64,000 bases of DNA from positions 1 through 64,000 of the forward strand of contig NZ_RBTP01000065.1 in assembly GCF_003702045.1 (NCBI RefSeq). Reading direction: 5' to 3'. A program made the translations under genes and the position numbers. The DNA is from Pseudomonas viridiflava (GTDB lineage Bacteria > Pseudomonadota > Gammaproteobacteria > Pseudomonadales > Pseudomonadaceae). A model generated the notes under the pieces. It was not told where the DNA came from, did no database searches, and worked only from the letters and a program-made list of their open reading frames with translations. Shown here one piece after another: positions 9,153 through 17,035 of the stretch (the first letter of the stretch is position 1; the number at the start of each line of letters is the position of its first letter).

Positions 9153-10010
9153 TCAGCTTTTCAGGGCTTCGGCGATGGTTACGGACAGTGGTGTAGTCGG
9201 GCGGCCAATAAGGCGGCTCAACTGGCGCGTATCATCGAACAGTGCGCCCTTGGCGGCTGCGGCGTCCGAGTCGGCAAGCAGATCGGCGTAGACAGCGGGC
9301 AGACCTGCCGTCACCAGCGCTGCTTCAAAGTCGGCTTGCGGAAGATTCACGTAAGGAATGGGCTTGCCGCTCTGCCTGGACAGTTCATTCGCGAAATCGG
9401 GCAACGTGTATGACTCATCACCTGCCAGTTCGTAAACACGGCCTGACTGATCCTCCCCGGAGGTCAGTACGGCCACTGCCGCCTGAGCGTAATCGATGCG
9501 CCCGGCCGAACTGATGCGCCCTTGGTCCGCGCTGCCGATGAACGCATCATGGGCCAGCGCGCCCGGGATGGAGGCGGCGTAGTTCTCGGTGTACCAGCCA
9601 TTGCGCAGCAAGGCGAACGGCACGCCGCTGGCGCGCAGGTAGGCTTCGGTTTCGACGTGTTCGTCGGCAAGCCCGAGCTGCGAGCTGTCCGCACGCAAAA
9701 TGCTGGTGTAAGCAAGCAGTTTGACGCAGGCCCGTTTGGCTGCATCGATCACGGCACGGTGCTGGGGATAGCGCTGGCCTATTTCGTTCGATGAGATCAG
9801 CAGCACTTTATCGGCACCGGCGAACGCGCTGTCCAGGGTGGCGGGTTGCGAATAATCGCCCTTGCGAACATGCACGCCCAGCGCCGCGAGGTCGGCGGCC
9901 TTTTCCGGGCTGCGCACCGCTGCAACGATTTCTGTCGCGGGGACGGTTTCGAGCAGTTGTTGAATGACGAGACGACCCAACTGGCCGCTGGCAGCAGTGA
10001 CGACGATCAT
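9153..10010 (-). CDS. qorB: NAD(P)H:quinone oxidoreductase QorB-like (NmrA/SDR family)
   Basis: A 285-residue Rossmann-fold protein, close in length to E. coli QorB (YtfG). The N-terminus has the dinucleotide motif TAASGQLG, followed by the NmrA-type run AAVRSPEKAADLAALG and later LRNGWYTENY. It probably reduces quinones with NADPH. It is transcribed away from an HxlR regulator, the same arrangement as ytfG-ytfH in E. coli, and the 87-base gap holds an inverted repeat. Confidence 0.85.
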   Translation of the reverse strand: MIVVTAASGQLGRLVIQQLLETVPATEIVAAVRSPEKAADLAALGVHVRKGDYSQPATLDSAFAGADKVLLISSNEIGQRYPQHRAVIDAAKRACVKLLAYTSILRADSSQLGLADEHVETEAYLRASGVPFALLRNGWYTENYAASIPGALAHDAFIGSADQGRISSAGRIDYAQAAVAVLTSGEDQSGRVYELAGDESYTLPDFANELSRQSGKPIPYVNLPQADFEAALVTAGLPAVYADLLADSDAAAAKGALFDDTRQLSRLIGRPTTPLSVTIAEALKS

Positions 10011-10060
10011 GCAGAGGATCCTTGTATTGGTGTGAAAGAAAGCCGAGCATAGGCGTTGTG

Positions 10061-10093
10061 CTTACCTTTCGTAAGTACGTACAAAAAGGTAAG
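10061..10093. promoter_or_regulatory. Candidate HxlR operator between qorB and its regulator
   Basis: CTTACCTTT and AAAGGTAAG form a perfect nine-base inverted repeat with fifteen bases between the arms. The right arm overlaps the ribosome site of the HxlR gene, and the spacer contains a second small palindrome, GTACGTAC. This is the expected place for autoregulation and control of the divergent quinone reductase. The operator role is inferred. Confidence 0.6.
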
Positions 10094-10097
10094 TGCC

Positions 10098-10538
10098 ATG
10101 ATCAAGTCAGACGCCTCAGCAGCGCCCAGTGCCGGCGAGTCCATGCTGGCCACTATTCGTCAGGGGCATGTCCTCGCCAGTGAGTGTCCTTCCCGAATCA
10201 TCCTTAACCATGTGTGCGGCCGCTGGGGTGTGCTGGTGCTGATCGTATTGCGCGGCGGCATGCATCGGTTCAGCGAAGTGCGGCGCAAGATCGGCGGCGT
10301 CAGCGAGAAAATGCTCTCGCAGACGCTGCAACAGTTGGAGCACGACGGGTTCGTGCATCGCAAGGCGTTGCCCGTGGTGCCGCCACACGTCGAGTACCGG
10401 CTGACGTCAATGGGAGAAGAGGTGGCGCTGCAGGTCGAAACGCTGGCCGTCTGGGTCGAAACGAATCTGCCACGGATCATGCAGGCGCGCGCAACGTCGG
10501 AGCAGGCTCGTGACGAGGCTCAAGCGGAGTCTGCCTGA
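10098..10538 (+). CDS. HxlR-family transcriptional regulator
   Basis: A 146-residue winged-helix regulator. The HxlR core reads CPSRIILNHVCGRWGVLVLI, then RFSEVRRKIGGVSEKMLSQT and a wing at VPPHVEYRLTSMGEEV. The single cysteine near residue 29 is at the position where QorR/HypR-type members sense electrophiles or disulfide stress. The ATG at 10098 has AAGGTAA upstream; the longer frame from 10056 would run through the operator-like repeat. Likely controls the divergent qorB-like gene. Confidence 0.88.
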   Translation: MIKSDASAAPSAGESMLATIRQGHVLASECPSRIILNHVCGRWGVLVLIVLRGGMHRFSEVRRKIGGVSEKMLSQTLQQLEHDGFVHRKALPVVPPHVEYRLTSMGEEVALQVETLAVWVETNLPRIMQARATSEQARDEAQAESA

Positions 10539-10673
10539 CCGTTTGCTGACAGATTTTTCATTGAGCGATTGTCGGCTCGGGCCCCCTGCAATCGCGAGTT
10601 CTTGGTATGGTGCGCGCCGAAATATTTATTTACATGTTGGCTGTATCGTCACTTTCATCGAGAAGCTGTAGAA

Positions 10674-12563
10674 ATGCCCGAACCGATCCCCCTTAAAGAC
10701 CACGAAAAAGAGACGCGGCTTGTCAACCAGCGCCTGATCGCCTGTGCCATTCTGGTCGCCGTGCTGGCGGGCTGCCTGATCGCGCGAATGTACTTCCTGC
10801 AGGTCACCGAATTCGACTATCACTCGACCATTTCTGAAAACAACCGGGTTCACGTGTTGCCGATCCCGCCCGAGCGCGGCCTTATCTTCGACCGCAACGG
10901 CGAGGTCCTGGCCGACAACCGCCCCAGCTTCAACCTGACCCTGACCCGCGAGCGCGCCGGTGACTGGCACAAGGTCATTGATGAGCTGATGACTCTGCTG
11001 GCCTTGCCCGATGAAGACCGCATTCTGTTCGATAAGGAACTCAAGCAGGTTCGCCATCCTTTTGAACCCGCGACACTGTTGTACGAGTTGACCGAAGAGC
11101 AGATTGCCGTGCTGGCAGTCAATCAGTACCTGTTGCCAGGGGTCGATGTGGCGGCGCAGTTTGTGCGTCACTACCCGCTGGGCGACCACTTTGCCCACTC
11201 CATCGGCTACGTCGGGCGCATCAACGAGAAAGAAGCCTCGCAACTGGACAACGAGTATCGCGGCACGCAATCGATCGGCAAGACCGGCATCGAGCGGTTC
11301 TACGAGTCCGAGCTGCACGGGCATGTGGGCTACGAAGAAGTCGAAACCAATGCGCAGGGCCGTGTGCTACGGGTGCTCAAACACACCGACCCGGTGCCCG
11401 GCAAGAACATCACCCTGAGCCTGGACGTACATCTGCAAGAGGCTGCCGAGAAGGCGCTGGGTGATCGTCGCGGATCGGTAGTGGCGCTGGACCCGGAAAC
11501 AGGCGAGGTGCTGGCAATGGTGAGCAAGCCCAGCTTCGACCCCAACCTGTTCGTGACCGGTATCAGCTTCAAGCAATACGCCGCGCTGCGCGATTCCATC
11601 GACCGGCCGCTGTTCAACCGCGTGCTGCGCGGGCTTTACGCGCCGGGCTCGACGGTCAAGCCGGAAGTGGCGATTGCCGGGCTGGACAGTGGCGTGGTCA
11701 ATGCCTCGACCAAGGTGTTCGACCCCGGTTATTTCCAATTGCCGGACTTCGACCACAAGTACCGGAACTGGAACCACAGCGGCGACGGCTGGGTGGACAT
11801 GGACACGGCAATCATGCGGTCCAACGACACCTACTTCTATACGTTGGCGCACAAGCTGGGCATCGACCGTTTGCACGACTACATGACCATGTTCGGCATC
11901 GGTCAGAAAGTCTCGCTGGACATGTTTGAAGAGTCCGCGGGCCTGATGCCGTCCCGAGAATGGAAACGCGCCACGCGGCGTCAGGCCTGGTTCCCCGGCG
12001 AAACGGTCATTCTCGGTATCGGCCAGGGCTACATGCAAGTGACGCCGCTGCAACTGGCGCAGGCTACCTCGCTGATCGCCAGTAAAGGCGTCTGGCACCG
12101 CCCGCACCTGGCGATGGACGTGGGCCATGTGGCGCCGGTGGACGAACACCCGATGCCCAACATCGTGCTGCACGACCCGCGTGAGTGGGAGCAGGTCAAC
12201 GAAGGCATGCAGATGGTCATGCACGACCCGCGTGGCATTGCGCGGGATGCGGCCAAAGGCGCGCAATACCGCATCGCGGGCAAGAGCGGTACGGCGCAGG
12301 TCGTCGCGATCAAGCAGGGCGAGCGTTACAACCGCCTGAAAACACTGGAGCGCAACCGGGACAATGCCCTGTTCGTCGGCTTCGCTCCGGCAGAGCATCC
12401 GAAGATCGTCGTCTCGGTGACCATCGAGAACGGCGAAGCGGGCGGTCGCGTAGCGGGGCCTGTGGTGCGCGAAATCCTCGACGCGTGGCTGCTGGACAAC
12501 GACGGCAAGCTCAAACCGCAATACGCCACGCCGACCAAGGCAACGGGCAACCCGCACGCCTGA
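10674..12563 (+). CDS. mrdA: Penicillin-binding protein 2 (stand-alone paralogue)
   Basis: A 629-residue class B transpeptidase that cross-links peptidoglycan during elongation. It has one N-terminal membrane anchor (CAILVAVLAGCLIARMYFLQ), a dimerisation domain (PPERGLIFDRNGEVLADN) and the three active-site motifs: STVK at 326-329 with catalytic Ser326, SND at 383-385 and KSGT at 537-540. The length matches MrdA. The usual neighbours rlmH, rodA, mltB and rlpA are absent, so this is probably a second copy rather than the elongasome gene (inference). The ATG at 10674 has only a weak ribosome site. Confidence 0.9.
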   Translation: MPEPIPLKDHEKETRLVNQRLIACAILVAVLAGCLIARMYFLQVTEFDYHSTISENNRVHVLPIPPERGLIFDRNGEVLADNRPSFNLTLTRERAGDWHKVIDELMTLLALPDEDRILFDKELKQVRHPFEPATLLYELTEEQIAVLAVNQYLLPGVDVAAQFVRHYPLGDHFAHSIGYVGRINEKEASQLDNEYRGTQSIGKTGIERFYESELHGHVGYEEVETNAQGRVLRVLKHTDPVPGKNITLSLDVHLQEAAEKALGDRRGSVVALDPETGEVLAMVSKPSFDPNLFVTGISFKQYAALRDSIDRPLFNRVLRGLYAPGSTVKPEVAIAGLDSGVVNASTKVFDPGYFQLPDFDHKYRNWNHSGDGWVDMDTAIMRSNDTYFYTLAHKLGIDRLHDYMTMFGIGQKVSLDMFEESAGLMPSREWKRATRRQAWFPGETVILGIGQGYMQVTPLQLAQATSLIASKGVWHRPHLAMDVGHVAPVDEHPMPNIVLHDPREWEQVNEGMQMVMHDPRGIARDAAKGAQYRIAGKSGTAQVVAIKQGERYNRLKTLERNRDNALFVGFAPAEHPKIVVSVTIENGEAGGRVAGPVVREILDAWLLDNDGKLKPQYATPTKATGNPHA

Positions 12564-12582
12564 TCGTGCCTCCACACTGATC

Positions 12583-12606
12583 ATGCCCACCGCTCCGCGT
12601 GGGCAT
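12583..12606. terminator. Hairpin after PBP2 gene
   Basis: ATGCCCAC and GTGGGCAT pair across an eight-base loop twenty bases after the PBP2 stop. No T-run follows, so termination would be weak or Rho-dependent. Confidence 0.35.
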
Positions 12607-12824
12607 GCATCCCGTGACGCTCTGCGCCACAAAAGGCACAGACTGCGGATCGAGTGAACCTTGCGCTCGGCTTCATCTATCTCCGGTTTTCCAATCTGAA
12701 CACCCTGCAGTTTCCCGGAACTGTCGAGCGCGCATCAGGTCGACCACAACAGGCGCAGCAGAGCGCTGCGCCTGTTTCTTCCAGTATGGAAGCTGAACCC
12801 CTTTGCCTCGACAAGGAACCCCGC

Positions 12825-14543
12825 ATGTCCAAGACCATTGCCGACCATCTTGCGCAAACCCTCGCAGCGGCAGGTGTTTCTCACATCTGGGGCGTTTCCG
12901 GTGACAGCCTCAACGGCCTGACCGACAGCCTGGAACGCATCGACTCGATTCGCTGGATGCACACCCGCCATGAAGAAGTTGCCGCCTTTGCCGCAGGCGC
13001 TCAAGCGGCCAGCAGCGGCAAGCTGGCCGTGTGTGCCGGCAGTTGCGGACCGGGCAACCTGCACCTCATCAACGGCCTGTACGACTGCCATCGCAATCGC
13101 GTGCCGGTTCTCGCCATCGCTGCGCACATCCCGTCCTCGGAAATCGGCCTGGATTATTTCCAGGAGACTCATCCGCAGGAGTTGTTCAAGGAGTGCAGCC
13201 ATTTCGTCGAGCTGGTCAGCAATCCCGAGCAGTTCCCGCGTGTGCTGGAGCGTGCGATGCGCGCCGCGATCAGCCAGAAGGGTGTGGCGGTGATCGTGCT
13301 GCCAGGCGATGTCGCACTCAGCGCAGCGCCCGACGTTCCGGCCAAATGGGTCGAGCCCACGCCGCCAACGGTCGTGCCGGCTGAAACCGATTTACAGGCG
13401 ATGGTCGAGCTGCTCAACGATTCAAAAGCCACGACCCTGCTGTGCGGTGCCGGCTGTGCGGGTGCTCACGAACAGGTCGTCGCGCTGGCCGAAAAGCTCG
13501 GCGCTCCGATCGTTCATGCCCTGCGCGGCAAGCAGCATGTCGAGTACGACAACCCGTTCGACGTCGGCATGACCGGCCTGATCGGCTTCAGCTCCGGCTA
13601 CCACGCCATGCTGTCCTGCGACACGCTGGTGATCCTGGGCAGCAGCTTTCCGTACCGAAACTTCTATCCGGAGAAGGCCAAGGTCATCCAGATCGACCTG
13701 GACCCGACCCAGCTTGGCCGCCGCACGCCGGTGACGCTGGGGCTGACTGGCGGCGTGCGGGAAACCCTCGACGCGCTGCTGCCCAAGCTCAAACCCCATT
13801 CGGACCGCCGCTTCCTCGACAAAGCCCTCAAGCACTACGCCAAGGCCCGCGAGGAACTGGACGAACTGGCCACGCCGACGCCTGCCGACACGCCGATCCA
13901 CCCGCAGTACCTGACGCGCCTGATCGACGAACAGGCCGACGCTGACGCCATCTTCACCGTTGATGTCGGCACGCCGACACTGTGGGCGGCGCGCTACCTG
14001 CACATGAACGGCCAGCGCAGCCTGTTGGGCTCGTTCAACCACGGCTCGATGGCCAACGCACTGCCCCAGGCACTGGGCGCCAAGGCCGAACACCCTGATC
14101 GCCAGGTGGTTGCGCTGTGCGGCGACGGTGGCTTGTCGATGCTGATGGGCGACCTGCTGAGCATTCGTCAGCTCAACCTACCGATCAAAATGGTCGTGTT
14201 CAACAACAGCTCATTGGGCTTCGTTGACATGGAAATGAAAGCCGCTGGCTACGTGCCCCACGGCACCGATTTCCACGAAACCAATTTCGCCGGCGTCGCG
14301 CTGGGCGCCGGTATCCTGGGCCTGCGCGTACAAAGCGCTGAAGAACTGCCCGGTGCGCTGCGCAAGGCCTTCGACCATCCTGGTCCCGTGCTGATTGACG
14401 TGGTGACCGCCAAACAGGAACTGGGCATTCCGCCAAAGATCAAACTCGCCCAGGCCAAAGGCTTCAGCCTGTACATGATGCGCGCCGTATTCAGCGGCCG
14501 TGGCAGCGAAGTGCTGGAACTGGCCAAAACCAACCTGCGTTAA
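12825..14543 (+). CDS. poxB: Pyruvate dehydrogenase (quinone), pyruvate oxidase
   Basis: A thiamine-diphosphate flavoenzyme that oxidatively decarboxylates pyruvate to acetate and CO2 and passes electrons to ubiquinone at the membrane. The protein is 572 residues, the same as E. coli PoxB. The catalytic glutamate lies in RHEEVAAFAAGAQA, and the ThDP/Mg site is GDGGLSMLMGDLLSIRQLN followed by NN. The ATG at 12825 has AAGGAA upstream; the open frame to 12654 is not needed. Its stop overlaps a convergent GFA-type gene by three bases. Confidence 0.93.
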   Translation: MSKTIADHLAQTLAAAGVSHIWGVSGDSLNGLTDSLERIDSIRWMHTRHEEVAAFAAGAQAASSGKLAVCAGSCGPGNLHLINGLYDCHRNRVPVLAIAAHIPSSEIGLDYFQETHPQELFKECSHFVELVSNPEQFPRVLERAMRAAISQKGVAVIVLPGDVALSAAPDVPAKWVEPTPPTVVPAETDLQAMVELLNDSKATTLLCGAGCAGAHEQVVALAEKLGAPIVHALRGKQHVEYDNPFDVGMTGLIGFSSGYHAMLSCDTLVILGSSFPYRNFYPEKAKVIQIDLDPTQLGRRTPVTLGLTGGVRETLDALLPKLKPHSDRRFLDKALKHYAKAREELDELATPTPADTPIHPQYLTRLIDEQADADAIFTVDVGTPTLWAARYLHMNGQRSLLGSFNHGSMANALPQALGAKAEHPDRQVVALCGDGGLSMLMGDLLSIRQLNLPIKMVVFNNSSLGFVDMEMKAAGYVPHGTDFHETNFAGVALGAGILGLRVQSAEELPGALRKAFDHPGPVLIDVVTAKQELGIPPKIKLAQAKGFSLYMMRAVFSGRGSEVLELAKTNLR

Positions 14544-14962
14544 TCACACAAGGGCAGGGGCTCGTCAGGCCGGTCGGCGGGGTGATTGACCCCGTCACTG
14601 GTCTGCACCGGCCCCAGATCGAACGGGTTCACTCCTTCCAGGCACGCGACGTTGTAACCGAATTCGTGCGGATTGGACCGTCGCCGATGGTGCGTATAAA
14701 CCCCGCATCGGCCACAGAAATAATGCTCGGCCGTGCGGCTGTTGAACTGGTACAGCTTGAGCACCGTCTGGCCGTGAATCACGCGGACACCGTCTTCGGC
14801 CACCGTCGCAACGATGGCACCTCGCCGCCGGCATAGCGAACAGTCGCAGCGTCGGGGGGCTACGATGCCGTCCGGCAAATCCAGCTCCAGCACGACCGCG
14901 CCGCAATGGCAGGATGCGATGTGGACGGGTTTGATCTCGGTTGGGCCGACTGATTTGATCAT
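14540..14962 (-). CDS. GFA-family (glutathione-dependent formaldehyde-activating-like) protein
   Basis: A 140-residue zinc protein with the GFA cysteine pattern: SCHCG near residue 18, CDCSLC near 39 and FCGRCG near 82. Members bind glutathione or zinc, and only a few act on formaldehyde, so the substrate is unknown. The ATG at 14962 has a strong AAGGAGGG site; the longer frame to 15019 is unnecessary. It overlaps the end of poxB on the other strand. Confidence 0.85.
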   Translation of the reverse strand: MIKSVGPTEIKPVHIASCHCGAVVLELDLPDGIVAPRRCDCSLCRRRGAIVATVAEDGVRVIHGQTVLKLYQFNSRTAEHYFCGRCGVYTHHRRRSNPHEFGYNVACLEGVNPFDLGPVQTSDGVNHPADRPDEPLPLCD

Positions 14963-15111
14963 GGAGATCCCTCCTTGTTGTGTATTGAGGTTACCCCGCA
15001 AGCATTGTTTTACTGACACCTTTGGTCAGGCAAATGACCCGTCGACGCCTATCAAGGACTGCGCCAATCATTCAGGGAATGTGATCACCTCCTCGGCGAC
15101 ATCGGCCCGTA

Positions 15112-15167
15112 GGAGCGGACTTGTCCGCGAAAAGACCCGTAGCGCTATTCGCGGACAAGTCCGCTCC
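15112..15167. repeat. REP hairpin (20-bp arms)
   Basis: GGAGCGGACTTGTCCGCGAA at 15112-15131 is followed at 15148-15167 by its exact reverse complement, with sixteen bases between. Sequences of this kind are the dispersed REP elements of Pseudomonas genomes. It fills part of the gap between the divergent GFA and LysR genes. Confidence 0.8.
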
Positions 15168-15341
15168 CGCGAATAATGTTCTTCAGGGTGGGCGAGTTGT
15201 TCGATAAGACGCGGACGGCGATTCGATCCTCAAGCTTCCACTCAGCACACCCATACAATCCTCCCGCCCCACATTCGTGCCTACTGACGTCAAAGCCTCG
15301 CCTCGCAGGCACCTTGATCATCAGCCCACGGAATCCTTCTC

Positions 15342-16268
15342 ATGAATCGCAACGACCTGCGCCGCGTCGACCTCAATCTGCTGGTGATTTTTGAAGCGTT
15401 GATGTTTGAGCGCAATCTCACCCGTGTGGCGGAAAAGCTGTTCATCGGCCAGCCCGCCGTGAGTGCGGCGCTGGGTCGGTTGCGTGATTTGTTCGATGAC
15501 CAATTGCTGCTGCGCAACGGGCGGGCGATGGAGCCGACGATGCGTGCGCTGGATATCCTCAAGGAGATACGCCCGGCGCTGGACACCATTTCCGGGGCGG
15601 TGAGTCGGGCCAAGGAGTTCGATCCTTCGACCAGCAATGATGTATTCCGTATCGGCCTGTCCGATGACGCAGAGTTCGGCTTGCTGCCGCCGCTGCTCTC
15701 GCGTCTGCGGGAAGAGGCGCCGGGCATCATTGTGGTGAATCGTCGGGCCAACTATTTGTTGCTGCCTGCGCTGCTAGCCTCTGGTGAGATTTCGGTCGGG
15801 GTCAGTTACACCGTGGATCTGCCGGCCAATGCCAAGCGCAAGAAGCTGCGGGACATTGGCTGCAAGGTGATTCGCGGGGACTCGCGTCCTGAACCGTTGA
15901 CGCTGGACGAGTACTGCGAGCGGCAGCACGCGATGGTGTCCTTCTCCGGTGATCTGAGCGGCAATATCGATCTGGATCTGGCACGCGTCGGACGCGCGCG
16001 CAGGGTGGTGTTGGCTGTACCCCAGTTTAATGGCCTTCGGGCGCTGCTGGCAGGCACCGAGTTGATCGCCACGGTGCCGGACTACGCGGCGTGTGCCCTG
16101 ATTGAGGGCTGTCAGTTGCGTGCTGAAGAGCCGCCGTTTCCGATCGTGCCTGCCGAGCTGTCGATGGTCTGGAGCGGGGTTCACGACAACGACCCGGCCG
16201 AGCGCTGGTTGCGTGGACGTATTGCCGAGTACATGGCAGGGCCGCTGGACGTCAAAGCGCCACTGTAA
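15342..16268 (+). CDS. LysR-family transcriptional regulator
   Basis: A 308-residue LysR regulator. The N-terminal winged helix is typical (LRRVDLNLLVIFEALMFERN, then VSAALGRLRDLFDDQLLLR), and the start of the effector domain resembles the NodD/NahR branch. It lies 136 bases upstream of, and in the same direction as, a three-gene set coding for a monooxygenase-fold protein, an exported amidohydrolase and a cysteine hydrolase, which it probably controls (inference from position). Confidence 0.85.
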   Translation: MNRNDLRRVDLNLLVIFEALMFERNLTRVAEKLFIGQPAVSAALGRLRDLFDDQLLLRNGRAMEPTMRALDILKEIRPALDTISGAVSRAKEFDPSTSNDVFRIGLSDDAEFGLLPPLLSRLREEAPGIIVVNRRANYLLLPALLASGEISVGVSYTVDLPANAKRKKLRDIGCKVIRGDSRPEPLTLDEYCERQHAMVSFSGDLSGNIDLDLARVGRARRVVLAVPQFNGLRALLAGTELIATVPDYAACALIEGCQLRAEEPPFPIVPAELSMVWSGVHDNDPAERWLRGRIAEYMAGPLDVKAPL

Positions 16269-16404
16269 ACCGGGCAAAAAAACAAGACAGCACATACGTT
16301 CAATTTCTGACGCTGGTTTGACGGCAGTATCGTCGACATCCTGAGCCGTACAGATTCGACTGGCCAGGACCCGATTTCAATTTCTGTTTCTGGAGCCGCT
16401 GGCC

Positions 16405-17031
16405 ATGTCCGATCCCATCCGTCTTGATACCGAAGCCCGTGTCGTCGGCAGTGCGGTCTTCAACGAGGTCGTCACCCTGGTGATCAAACACCGGGTCAAG
16501 ACCGGGCAGGAGAGTGCCTACGAAAGCTGGCTGCGTCGCATCGTGACCATTGCCAGTGGCAAGCCCGGTCACCTGGGTGTCGATGTGATCCGCGCCAAGG
16601 AAGGCGGGCTGCAGATGTTCACCAGCGTGCTGCGTTTTCATTCGACGCAGGCCATGCAGGACTGGCTGGACTCCGACGAGCGAAAAAAGCTGGTGCAGGA
16701 AGCTGAGCCCATGCTCGCTGATGGCGACCAGACAGTGGTCAATCCGCACAACGAATTCTGGTTCACCCCGACCACCGAAGAAGGCAGTCCGCCGCCGCGC
16801 TGGAAGCAGGCGTGCGTGTCGTTCATGGTCATTCTGCCGCTGACGCTGTTCGTGCCCCTGTTCTGGGGACCGATTTTTGCCCGCGTCCCCTGGCTGTCCA
16901 GCTACTTCGTCAGCACCGCGCTGGTGACCATCACCATTGTGCTGCTGGTGGTGTACCTGATGATGCCGGCCGCGACCCGTCTGATGGCACCGTGGCTCAA
17001 CGCATCCGCGAAAAAATCACAAGGGAAGTGA
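16405..17031 (+). CDS. Antibiotic biosynthesis monooxygenase (ABM) domain protein with membrane tail
   Basis: About 208 residues. The first 100 carry a dimeric ferredoxin-like ABM domain (VTLVIKHRVKTGQESAYESW, then KPGHLGVDVIRAKEGG). The last 80 hold two hydrophobic helices (SFMVILPLTLFVPLFWGPIF and ALVTITIVLLVVYLMM), so it is an inner-membrane protein. Proteins of this layout are common beside YtcJ-like amidohydrolases; no substrate is known. It ends five bases before the amidohydrolase, showing tight coupling. Confidence 0.8.
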   Translation: MSDPIRLDTEARVVGSAVFNEVVTLVIKHRVKTGQESAYESWLRRIVTIASGKPGHLGVDVIRAKEGGLQMFTSVLRFHSTQAMQDWLDSDERKKLVQEAEPMLADGDQTVVNPHNEFWFTPTTEEGSPPPRWKQACVSFMVILPLTLFVPLFWGPIFARVPWLSSYFVSTALVTITIVLLVVYLMMPAATRLMAPWLNASAKKSQGK

Positions 17032-17035
17032 TCCG

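Noticed and set aside
11367..12632. A 421-codon open frame on the minus strand
   Set aside because: Antisense to the PBP2 gene, whose catalytic motifs are clear; no ribosome site or domain.
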